Notes under the pieces: model-generated
Database searches by the model: none
What the model saw: only the letters and a program-made list of their open reading frames with translations
Told to the model about the DNA's origin: nothing
Assembly (NCBI RefSeq): GCF_040371755.1
Contig: NZ_BAABWE010000001.1
Coordinates: 606,439-670,438, forward strand
Direction: 5' to 3'
Length of the DNA: 64,000 bases
From: Bermanella sp040371755
GTDB lineage: Bacteria > Pseudomonadota > Gammaproteobacteria > Pseudomonadales > Oceanobacteraceae
Shown: positions 27,063 to 34,713 of the stretch, piece by piece
Layout: every line of letters starts with the position of its first letter
Numbering within the stretch: the stretch's first letter is position 1
Made by a program: the position numbers and the translations under genes

Positions 27063-28268
27063 TTAATCAAATTTATTGGCCAGATCAGACATGGTTTTCT
27101 CTTTGATAGAGGCATTATCCCGATCTTTTTCAAGTGCTTCTTGCTCATATTGCAATTGAGCAATCATTTCTTCTTCCATAGCCGCAAGTAGCTCGTCTTC
27201 ATCATCTTGAACAACTGAGGAAGCTTCAGGTTCCTCTAGATTTTCAGGCTGCTCTAGATCAAGTTCACTTATTTGACTTGAATTAACTTCTTGGGCTTTT
27301 TGCGCTTTTTTTTCTTCTATTAAAGCGTCTATATCTTTTTTCTCATTAGGCGCTTTTAATTGCTCGCTCTCGTTTATCAATCGTTCTTGCTCTGCGATCA
27401 TTCGGGCAATTGTCGCCTCGGCTATTTCTTCTTCTGTGGCATCCTCTGCGATTAAAGCTTCATCCTCAGATATTACTGCATCTAGAATGTCATCCGCTTG
27501 AGCTACTTGCTGCTCAGCATCTATTAGCTCCCCTTGATCGGAGCTTTCTTGCTCACCTTCGTCTGGTTTATTAAATAAAGCATCTTCTACTTTCTGAACC
27601 AATGCATCAGCTTCTTCCATGTCTTTAGCGGCACTAATGAGGTTTTCACTGTCTTCTAGCTCTTGAGTATGACTTGAAAAGTCAAAATCCCCTTCTTGTG
27701 TTTTATCCTCAAGTTCAAGCGAGTGATTGGCATCGGCTATTTCTTGTATTTCTTCGAGTGTAGGCAATTGATCCAAACTTTCTAGATTAAAATAATCCAA
27801 AAACATTTTGGTGGTAGCAAACATGGCCGGACGCCCAGGCACATCACGGTGCCCCACAACCTGTATCCACTCTCGCTCTACTAGGGTTTTTGTGATGTGA
27901 GAGCTAACAGCGACACCACGTACATCTTCAATTTCACCACGGGTCACTGGCTGCCTGTAGGCAATAATGGATAATGTTTCTAATAAAGCACGACTATAAC
28001 GCTGTGGCTTTTCTTCCCATAAACGGCTAATCCATTTCCCTAAATCTTGCTTAACTTGAAAACGATAGCCAGTTGCTACTTTTTTAAGCTCATAACCCTT
28101 ACTTGCGCATTTATCTGAAATACGCTCTAAGGTGTTTAGGATTCTGTCTTTTTCTGGCTCAAAGCCTTCATCAAATAAAGCGTGAATACGATCCACACTT
28201 AAAGTTTGGCCCGAGGCTAACAAAGCCCCTTCGATTATTTGTTCTAATAATACGTCGTTTATCATCAT
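27063..28268 (-). CDS. scpB: segregation and condensation protein B, with long acidic C-terminal extension
   Basis: A 401-residue ScpB. The N-terminal ~185 residues carry the paired winged-helix domains that bind ScpA and contain RYSRALLETLSIIAYRQP, TRGEIEDVRGV and a VGHRDVPGRPAMFATT motif. The remaining ~215 residues are low-complexity, rich in Glu, Asp, Gln and Ala, and mostly predicted disordered or helical. Typical ScpB proteins are near 200-260 residues, so about half of this one is extension. It overlaps scpA by four bases (ATGA). The condensin partner Smc is encoded at 41794-45285. Confidence 0.85.
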   Translation of the reverse strand: MMINDVLLEQIIEGALLASGQTLSVDRIHALFDEGFEPEKDRILNTLERISDKCASKGYELKKVATGYRFQVKQDLGKWISRLWEEKPQRYSRALLETLSIIAYRQPVTRGEIEDVRGVAVSSHITKTLVEREWIQVVGHRDVPGRPAMFATTKMFLDYFNLESLDQLPTLEEIQEIADANHSLELEDKTQEGDFDFSSHTQELEDSENLISAAKDMEEADALVQKVEDALFNKPDEGEQESSDQGELIDAEQQVAQADDILDAVISEDEALIAEDATEEEIAEATIARMIAEQERLINESEQLKAPNEKKDIDALIEEKKAQKAQEVNSSQISELDLEQPENLEEPEASSVVQDDEDELLAAMEEEMIAQLQYEQEALEKDRDNASIKEKTMSDLANKFD

Positions 28269-29143
28269 GAGATTTTCGCCTTCACATGAATTGGTCCAAA
28301 CGTTTCGTTTTGCACGATCTCGATTAATTGTTCTTTTATAAGTTCTAGTGTGGCTAAAAATGTCGTCACCACACCTGAGCGCCCTTCTTCAACTGTAAAC
28401 AAACGCGTAAAAGGAATAAAATCCCCTGTTTGCAAATTTGCTAAAATATCACTCATGCGCTCACGGGTGGATAGCTTTTCCCTATGAACTTCGTGCTCGG
28501 TATACATATTCGCACGGTGTAAAACATCGCTAAATGCCAACATCAATTCTTTAAAGTCCACATCTGGGTGGGCTTTTTCAGCCGAGTATTCCGGTGGTTT
28601 AATTTCAACTTCAAATGTGTCACGACCCGTTCGTGGTAACACATCTAAATCTTCCGCAGCTTTTTTAAAACGCTCGTAATCTTGTAAACGGCGGATTAGT
28701 TCAGCTCTTGGGTCTTCTTCGTCTTCTTCTAATTCCACTGGTCTTGGTAATAATATGCGGCTTTTAATTTCAGCTAACATAGCCGCCATAACCAGATACT
28801 CACCCGCTAGTTCAAGATGAACGGTTTGCATTAAGTCCACATAGAGCATGTATTGCTGAGTAATTTCGGCTACATTAATTTCTAAAATATCCAAGTTTTG
28901 CTTTCGAATTAAATACAAAAGCAAATCAAGAGGGCCTTCAAACTGCTCAAGAATTACCTCTAGGGCATCTGGTGGGATATATAAGTCCAGCGGTAGCTGG
29001 GTAAATGCCTCACCGTGCACAAGAGCAAAAGGCATTTCATGCTGCTGATTTGTTTTGATAGACGATGGCGCCTCTGAATCAGGTACAACTTGGTTGTCCT
29101 GCTCCAGTAAAGTTTCTTCTGGTTGTTCAGAGGCTTGTGTCAT
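28265..29143 (-). CDS. scpA: segregation and condensation protein A
   Basis: A 292-residue kleisin of the bacterial Smc-ScpAB condensin. The conserved N-terminal segment FEGPLDLLLYLIRKQNLDILEINVAEITQQYMLYV is present in register, with EYLVMAAMLAEIKSRILLPRP after it; the C-terminal winged helix is reached by residue ~270. I choose the ATG at 29143, four bases after the trpS stop; the frame's upstream start at 29221 lies inside trpS and would add an unlikely leader. The first ~55 residues are a variable acidic segment. Confidence 0.85.
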   Translation of the reverse strand: MTQASEQPEETLLEQDNQVVPDSEAPSSIKTNQQHEMPFALVHGEAFTQLPLDLYIPPDALEVILEQFEGPLDLLLYLIRKQNLDILEINVAEITQQYMLYVDLMQTVHLELAGEYLVMAAMLAEIKSRILLPRPVELEEDEEDPRAELIRRLQDYERFKKAAEDLDVLPRTGRDTFEVEIKPPEYSAEKAHPDVDFKELMLAFSDVLHRANMYTEHEVHREKLSTRERMSDILANLQTGDFIPFTRLFTVEEGRSGVVTTFLATLELIKEQLIEIVQNETFGPIHVKAKIS

Positions 29144-29147
29144 AAGG

Positions 29148-30362
29148 TTATCTGTAAGCCAGCCCCATTGCGTGACGTACATCTTCCATTGTGTCGCGAG
29201 CCGCCTCACGGGCTTTTTCACTGCCCTCTTGGATGATGGATTTCACAAGATCTGGGTTAGCCTCATATTGTTTAGCTCGTTCTTGAATGGGAATAAGCTC
29301 AGCTTTCACGGCATCAATAATTGGCCCTTTACAGTCAATGCAACCAATACCTGCATTACGACAGCCTTTTTGTACCCAGTCTTTTACGTCGTCTTCACTG
29401 TACACTTCATGCAACTGCCACACAGGACAATTATCAGGATTACCCGGATCATCACGACGAACACGGGCAGGATCAGTACGCATGGTACGAATCTTACGCT
29501 CTACCTCAGAGGGTTCTTCACGTAAACTAATGGTATTTCCATAAGACTTGGACATTTTTCCGCCATCCAAACCCGGCATCTTAGATTCAGGGGTTAATAG
29601 AGCCTGCGGCTCAGGCAAAATGACTTTACCACCCCCTTCTAGATAACCCATTAAGCGCTCTTTATCACCAAGGGTAATATTTTGCTGTTCTTTTAATAGA
29701 GCTTGAGCGGTGGCAAGGGCTTCGCCGTCACCTTCTTCGGTGTAGCGCTTACGTAGCGTGCTATACAACTTCGCAGCTTTTTTACCCATTTTTTTGATAG
29801 CGGCTTCGGCGTTTTCTTCAAAACCCGGTTCACGGCCAAATACATAATTAAAACGACGAGCCACTTCACGAGTAATTTCCACGTGGGCCACTTGGTCGGC
29901 ACCTACTGGCACCATTCCCGCACGGTATAGTAAGATATCAGCGCTTTGCAGCAGTGGATAACCTAAAAATCCATAAGTCGCTAAGTCTTTTTCTTTTAAC
30001 TTTTCTTGCTGATCTTTATAGGTAGGCACACGCTCTAACCAGCCAAGCGGTGTGATCATTGACAATAATAGATGTAGCTCTGCATGTTCGGGCACCTTGC
30101 TTTGTAAAAACAAAGTGGCACTGCCTGGGTTCACACCTGCGGCTAGCCAGTCGATGACCATATCCCACACACTGCGCTCCAGAATGCTTGGATCATCATA
30201 GTGAGTGGTCAATGCATGCCAATCGGCTACAAAAAAGAAACACTCATATTCATGCTGCAACTTAACCCAGTTTTTAAGCACACCGTGATAGTGGCCTAAA
30301 TGTAGTTTCCCCGTGGGTCGCATGCCTGAAAGCACACGTTGCTGAGAGTCAACAGAACTCAA
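29148..30362 (-). CDS. trpS: tryptophanyl-tRNA synthetase
   Basis: A 404-residue class I tRNA synthetase that charges tRNA-Trp. The HIGH-type motif reads GKLHLGHYHG near residue 20, and the KMSKS motif is intact in GGKMSKSYGN near 265. It is longer than the ~334-residue enzymes of Enterobacteria because of an insertion after residue ~185, typical of the longer TrpS type found in pseudomonads and relatives. The start is TTG with GGAG six bases upstream. It is followed directly by scpA. Confidence 0.9.
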   Translation of the reverse strand: MSSVDSQQRVLSGMRPTGKLHLGHYHGVLKNWVKLQHEYECFFFVADWHALTTHYDDPSILERSVWDMVIDWLAAGVNPGSATLFLQSKVPEHAELHLLLSMITPLGWLERVPTYKDQQEKLKEKDLATYGFLGYPLLQSADILLYRAGMVPVGADQVAHVEITREVARRFNYVFGREPGFEENAEAAIKKMGKKAAKLYSTLRKRYTEEGDGEALATAQALLKEQQNITLGDKERLMGYLEGGGKVILPEPQALLTPESKMPGLDGGKMSKSYGNTISLREEPSEVERKIRTMRTDPARVRRDDPGNPDNCPVWQLHEVYSEDDVKDWVQKGCRNAGIGCIDCKGPIIDAVKAELIPIQERAKQYEANPDLVKSIIQEGSEKAREAARDTMEDVRHAMGLAYR

Positions 30363-30436
30363 AGCCTTCTCCTAATACTGCAATCTAAAAGGGAGAAGTT
30401 TACCGATGCATAAGGTTAAAAACTACTGATAAACAA

Positions 30437-30456
30437 GAAAAAAGCTAACCCTAGCT
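30437..30456 (-). terminator. weak intrinsic terminator after the Sua5-type gene
   Basis: On the minus strand the arms AGCTA and TAGCT around a four-base loop are followed by a run of T (bases 30443-30437). The stem is only five pairs, so function is uncertain. It sits between the threonylcarbamoyl-type gene and trpS. Confidence 0.4.
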
Positions 30457-30492
30457 AAATAAGACCAAATTCATTGACCTAAGTGGTTAACA

Positions 30493-31113
30493 TTAATCCA
30501 ATTCTTCCATTTGACCGATACCTTGACGAGTAATCTCGTAGGTTTCACCGGTCATATCCACTACGGTAGTGGCTTCAATTCCGCAATATCCGCCATCAAT
30601 AACCAAGTCAACGGCATGCTCTAGCATTTGCCTAATATCATAAGGGTCTGAAAGCGGCATCTCATCTCCTGGCATAATCAGCGAGGTGGTCATTATGGGT
30701 TCACCAAGCTCAGCCAATAAGTCACTCACAATATTATTATCAGGTACACGAATCCCAATTGTTCGACGCTTCGGATGCAACAAGCGCCGAGGGACCTCTC
30801 GGGTGGCGTCTAAAATGAAGGTAAAAGCCCCTGGTGTATGATTCTTAAGTAATCGGTAAGCGGTATTATCCACTTTTGCATAAGTGCCAATTTCAGCCAA
30901 ATCACGGCACAAAAGCGTGAAATTATGCTTATCCCCCAATTGACGGATTTGCTTGACCCGCTCCAGCGCTTTTTTATCTTCTAATTGGCATGCCAGTGCG
31001 TAGGCACAATCGGTGGGAATAATGGCCAAACCGCCACTGCGCAATATTTCTGCTGCTTGCTTAATCAGGCGAGCTTGAGGGTTTTCGGGGTGAATCTGGA
31101 AAAATTGGCTCAT
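30493..31113 (-). CDS. L-threonylcarbamoyladenylate synthase family protein (YciO type)
   Basis: A 206-residue YrdC/Sua5-fold protein. The nucleotide-binding segment GLAIIPTDCAYALACQL is near the N-terminus, and FTLLCRDLAEIG and the late ITRQGIGQ segment match the YciO subgroup rather than TsaC itself. It belongs to the superfamily that makes threonylcarbamoyl-AMP for the t6A37 tRNA modification, but the YciO group's own role is less settled. Start ATG with AAGGA upstream. Its neighbours (PHP gene upstream, trpS downstream) are the usual gammaproteobacterial order. Confidence 0.8.
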   Translation of the reverse strand: MSQFFQIHPENPQARLIKQAAEILRSGGLAIIPTDCAYALACQLEDKKALERVKQIRQLGDKHNFTLLCRDLAEIGTYAKVDNTAYRLLKNHTPGAFTFILDATREVPRRLLHPKRRTIGIRVPDNNIVSDLLAELGEPIMTTSLIMPGDEMPLSDPYDIRQMLEHAVDLVIDGGYCGIEATTVVDMTGETYEITRQGIGQMEELD

Positions 31114-31167
31114 GGTCAGTCCTTGGTATTCATATCAGTTTAGTTCAATAGTTCGAACTAAGCATGC

Positions 31168-31992
31168 CTATTGCCAATGGCTCCAGACTGGTTTCACGGT
31201 TTTCGCCATTGGAACGAACTTACCTAACTCAGACCAAGGCCTAGGACCATGAAAGTCACTGCCTTGCGAACCCATAAAGTCGAACTCTTCACACAACTGA
31301 GCCATACGTTTACTAAAACTGGCATCCATCCCTCCGGTGGTCACCTCGATGCTGTTACCACCTGCATCTTTAAAGGCTTTGAAAAGCAGTTTTAGCTTTG
31401 TCACTGTCATTTTATATTTATCGGGATGGGCAATCACAGCCACGCCACCACTGTCGCGAATCCAACCCACTACTTCTGACATTTCAGGCCATAAGGTTTT
31501 CACATCACCTGCTTTACCTGCTCCTAAGTATTTTTTGAAAGCTTGAGCCATGTTGCTCACTTTTTCCATTTCAATCAGGGCTTGAGCAAAATGGGGTCGA
31601 CCAATTTGTGCGCCATTAGCAATTTCAACGGCTTTTTCCCATATGCCTTCAATACCCTGTTTTTCAAGCTTTTGAGCAATCGTAACTGCGCGCTCGTAGC
31701 GGCACTCTTCTTGGCGCTTTACGGCGGCTTGCATAACAGGGTGACTCTCATCAAATCCTAAACCGACAATATGGATACCCACACCATTCCATACACTTGA
31801 AAACTCAATACCACTGATAATTTCCATTTGATGCTTAATCGCTTGCTGGCGCGCCTCATCAATACCATTAAGTGTGTCATGGTCAGTAAGTGCTAACATG
31901 GTGACACCTTTCTCGGCTGCACGATCAACTAAATCACTAGGGGTCAACTGCCCATCACTTTTCAAACTGTGACAATGTAAATCGGCTAACAT
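31168..31992 (-). CDS. PHP-domain phosphoesterase (RNase AM / nucleoside 3',5'-bisphosphate phosphatase type)
   Basis: A 274-residue PHP phosphoesterase of the YciV group. Metal ligands are visible in ADLHCHSLKSDG and LTDHDTLNG, then GIEFSS, VAVIAHPDKY and the C-terminal GSDFHG. In E. coli the homologue removes nucleotides from the 5' ends of RNA precursors and dephosphorylates nucleoside bisphosphates. I use the ATG at 31992, with TGGAG eight bases upstream, rather than the TTG four codons earlier. It lies next to the Sua5-type gene as in many gammaproteobacteria. Confidence 0.85.
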   Translation of the reverse strand: MLADLHCHSLKSDGQLTPSDLVDRAAEKGVTMLALTDHDTLNGIDEARQQAIKHQMEIISGIEFSSVWNGVGIHIVGLGFDESHPVMQAAVKRQEECRYERAVTIAQKLEKQGIEGIWEKAVEIANGAQIGRPHFAQALIEMEKVSNMAQAFKKYLGAGKAGDVKTLWPEMSEVVGWIRDSGGVAVIAHPDKYKMTVTKLKLLFKAFKDAGGNSIEVTTGGMDASFSKRMAQLCEEFDFMGSQGSDFHGPRPWSELGKFVPMAKTVKPVWSHWQ

Positions 31993-32022
31993 AGATCGCT
32001 CCAATACAAGCTATGGTGGTGA

Positions 32023-32778
32023 TTATTGCTCAACAATCACATCTTCAAGGGTCAAACCCGTGAGCTTTTTAATGCTACGAAACAAGTAAAATAACGCTAC
32101 CATCATGACAATAGTGGCAGGAATTGAAATCACCGGAAAACTTAAAGCCGTCATTTTGCCTAGCTCCTCATTAAATGCAGCCGTGCCTGCTGGACTAACA
32201 ATGATCCACTTGGCCAATGCATAATTTAAAATAGACGATAAAAAGAAAGACGCCGCCACCAACCAAGAGGCTATTTTTAAGCTCTGTTCAAATGCGGCTT
32301 CGCTATTACGCTGTTGAAGTGCCTCAGAGATTCGATCAACCCTCAATATTTTGTCGTTATATAAGAATGTCTTAACCAAAGGAAAACGAGTCTTTAAAGA
32401 TAATACTGTTACCAAGCCTAAGATGCCGGGAATAGCAGCCTCTTTGATGGCTATGTACTGAGGGTCTAACTCTAATAAGCTAATGCCACCTGTTAATAAA
32501 ATACTGAACACACCCAAGGCAGAAAACATATTCACTTTCCCGGCCCGTTTAAAATCATGCAATCCATATAAAATAGGGAATGCCAAAGCCACCACAATGG
32601 CTAACTTAATGCCATGGGTCTGATAAAACTCGCCTATGCCACTATTAATGCCTGTTAATGTATCTAAAACCCAAGGGTTCTCACTGCCTTTCATTAGAAT
32701 CAGAGTGGGAATCACAATATTTAAAAGCAAATTAGCCAACATGCTTTCTTTCTTCTGCGGTTTATTGTTTTGACTCAT
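32023..32778 (-). CDS. VC0807-type multi-pass membrane protein
   Basis: A 251-residue membrane protein with about six predicted spans (LLLNIVIPTLILMKG, LAIVVALAFPILYGLHD, MFSALGVFSILLTGG, IPGILGLVTVLSL, WLVAASFFLSSILNYALA, VISIPATIVMMVALFYLF). The pattern matches the VC0807 family of unknown function. In many gammaproteobacteria the spot between a yciI gene and the PHP gene is held by the septation/membrane protein YciB; whether this protein takes its place is only a synteny-based guess. Confidence 0.65.
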   Translation of the reverse strand: MSQNNKPQKKESMLANLLLNIVIPTLILMKGSENPWVLDTLTGINSGIGEFYQTHGIKLAIVVALAFPILYGLHDFKRAGKVNMFSALGVFSILLTGGISLLELDPQYIAIKEAAIPGILGLVTVLSLKTRFPLVKTFLYNDKILRVDRISEALQQRNSEAAFEQSLKIASWLVAASFFLSSILNYALAKWIIVSPAGTAAFNEELGKMTALSFPVISIPATIVMMVALFYLFRSIKKLTGLTLEDVIVEQ

Positions 32779-32919
32779 AAAATCAACTTAAATCTATGTT
32801 TTAACAGCTATTTTAAGCTTATGTGACGTGATGTCGAGACAAGTTTAAGCAGCAGTTGGTTATTCTGCTTATTCGCGGTAGGATTATGGGGAAACTTCAA
32901 CGTGATAATAATAAACACC

Positions 32920-33219
32920 ATGTTATACGCCATCATTGCCCAAGACACCCCAAATAGCTTAGAAAATCGTCTGTCTAATCGCCCAGCCCACTTAGAGCGC
33001 CTGCAACTATTGCAACAAGAAGGCCGTTTAATTTTGGCAGGCCCTCATCCTGCCATCGATAGCGAGGACCCAGGTCAAGACGGCTTTAGTGGCAGCTTAA
33101 TAGTAGCCGAATTTGAAAGTCTTGATGCCGCACAAGCATGGGCCAATGATGACCCATTTGTAAAAACAGGGGTTTACGAAAAAGTAACCGTGAAGCCGTT
33201 CAAGAAAGTATTACCATAA
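32920..33219 (+). CDS. yciI: YciI-like small protein
   Basis: A 99-residue YciI-family protein, a ferredoxin-like fold with a conserved His-Asp pair. It begins LYAIIAQDTPNS and shows RPAHLERLQLLQQEGRLILAGPHP and GSLIVAEFESLDAAQAWANDDPF. No reaction is established for most members. I use the ATG at 32920; an in-frame GTG at 32902 is possible, but neither has a clear ribosome site. The gene is transcribed away from the VC0807-type gene, with a 141-base divergent gap. Confidence 0.8.
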   Translation: MLYAIIAQDTPNSLENRLSNRPAHLERLQLLQQEGRLILAGPHPAIDSEDPGQDGFSGSLIVAEFESLDAAQAWANDDPFVKTGVYEKVTVKPFKKVLP

Positions 33220-33270
33220 GCGGGTAGAATCCCACCTATTCGAATTTTTTGACCAAACAGGATGTACAAC

Positions 33271-33930
33271 GTGAAGCGCATTTCATTATTCATTTTAAGT
33301 TTGCTGGTTCTCTACCCTGCTGTTGCAGAAAAACGCTATGTTAGCGATGAACTATGGATCAACCTACGTAGCGGCCCAGCCGAAGATTTCCGTATATTAA
33401 AAACCCTAAAAAGTGGCAGCCACCTGCAATTCATCGAAGCCACTGAAGATAAAAAATACACCAAAGTTACTACAGATAAAGGCTTAGAAGGCTGGGTACT
33501 AACCCGCTTCATCCAAGACGAACCAATTTCACTAGAAAAACTCATTTTAACTAAACGAGAACTAGAAAAAAACAAAACAGATTTATCTAACCTTCAAAAA
33601 AAATACAATGAAACTAAAAAAGAATTGGCATCTGCGAACCGCAACGCAGGAACTTTAAGTGATGATAAAGCCAAACAAGCGAAAGAACTTGAATACATTA
33701 AAAAAGTCAGTGCTAACGCCATTAATCTTGATAAGAAAAACCAAGAATTATTAGAACAAGGCGAGCAACTAAAAATCAGTGTTGATACACTACGTGCTGA
33801 AAACGAACGCCTGCAAAGCAGTAAAGACTTAAACTACATACTAATGGGTGGTGGTTTAATTTTATTAGGCCTATTCCTTGGTTGGTTACTACCTAAGTTA
33901 TCAGGACGTCGTTCAGACACTTGGGCATAA
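33271..33930 (+). CDS. SH3-domain protein with coiled coil and C-terminal anchor (YgiM/TIGR04211 type)
   Basis: A 219-residue protein. It has a signal peptide (cleavage probably after AVA), a bacterial SH3 domain at about 22-85 (YVSDELWINLRSGPAEDF and GWVLTRFI), a coiled coil at about 90-185 and a C-terminal membrane span followed by a basic tail. This is the YgiM layout; the protein should sit in the periplasm anchored to the inner membrane. The start is GTG at 33271 with AGGA eight bases upstream; an ATG three codons earlier has the ribosome site too close. Confidence 0.8.
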   Translation: MKRISLFILSLLVLYPAVAEKRYVSDELWINLRSGPAEDFRILKTLKSGSHLQFIEATEDKKYTKVTTDKGLEGWVLTRFIQDEPISLEKLILTKRELEKNKTDLSNLQKKYNETKKELASANRNAGTLSDDKAKQAKELEYIKKVSANAINLDKKNQELLEQGEQLKISVDTLRAENERLQSSKDLNYILMGGGLILLGLFLGWLLPKLSGRRSDTWA

Positions 33931-33941
33931 ATAAAAAAATC

Positions 33942-33982
33942 AAGCCAGCGTCAATAATCAAAAGATTATGCGCTGGCTTTTT
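33942..33982 (+). terminator. intrinsic terminator
   Basis: The arms AAGCCAGCG and CGCTGGCTT are a perfect nine-pair stem with a 20-base loop, and are followed by a short T run. It lies 11 bases after the SH3-protein stop and just upstream of the cyclophilin gene's ribosome site. Confidence 0.8.
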
Positions 33983-34000
33983 AATATGTACGGAGAACTC

Positions 34001-34609
34001 ATGAAAACCTTATTAATTTGCTTTATGGCTTTAGTTACTAGCTTCAATATCCAAGCCCAAAGCCCCGCCAATACTACACCAGCCTCTACAGTCAAGGCAG
34101 ACATTGCGACACCTTATGTTACGTTTACCACCAATCAAGGTAATATTGTTTTAGAGTTAAACCCTGAAAAAGCCCCTATTTCGGTAGCGAATTTTTTGAA
34201 TTATGCCAATAGCGGTTACTACAATGGTGTTATTTTTCACCGCGTAATTAAAGACTTTATGATTCAAACTGGTGGCTTTACTGAAAATATGACTCGAAAA
34301 GCCACACAAGAACCCATAAAAAATGAAGCTGATAATGGTTTGTTCAACAACCGAGGCTCCATTGCAATGGCCCGAACCGGACAAGTAGACAGTGCAACCA
34401 GTCAGTTTTTTATTAACGTAAAAAACAATTATTTCTTAAACAATGGCTACCGTGATTTCGGTTATGCCGTATTTGGTAATGTCATCAGTGGTATGGAAGT
34501 GGTTGATGCCATTAGCCAATTACCTACTGGTATGGTTCAAGGCATGCGCAACGTTCCGATTGAACCTGTTATTGTCGAAAAAGTCAGCGTCAGTTATTCG
34601 AAGCCATAA
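34001..34609 (+). CDS. periplasmic peptidyl-prolyl cis-trans isomerase, cyclophilin type
   Basis: A 202-residue cyclophilin that catalyses proline isomerisation in exported proteins. A signal peptide (MKTLLICFMALVTS, cut after about residue 20) indicates the periplasm. The domain shows FTTNQGNIVLELNPEKAP, YYNGVIFHRVIKDFMIQ, QTGGFT, SATSQFFINVKNN and YAVFGNVISGM, with the catalytic Arg and the Gln-Phe-Phe-Ile-Asn run intact. The chosen ATG at 34001 has CGGAG upstream; the frame's earlier start at 33968 lies in the terminator. Confidence 0.9.
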   Translation: MKTLLICFMALVTSFNIQAQSPANTTPASTVKADIATPYVTFTTNQGNIVLELNPEKAPISVANFLNYANSGYYNGVIFHRVIKDFMIQTGGFTENMTRKATQEPIKNEADNGLFNNRGSIAMARTGQVDSATSQFFINVKNNYFLNNGYRDFGYAVFGNVISGMEVVDAISQLPTGMVQGMRNVPIEPVIVEKVSVSYSKP

Positions 34610-34713
34610 ATCGAAATGTGCTGGCCAATGCCAGCACAATCTTTTGCCCTTTCAATACCTACAAATTCACACTTTTCTGATAATATATTGCCAACTTCAT
34701 ACGCAGTGGCAAC

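Noticed and set aside
29055..29525. 156-codon plus-strand frame across the trpS/scpA border
   Set aside because: Antisense to two conserved genes, without motifs.
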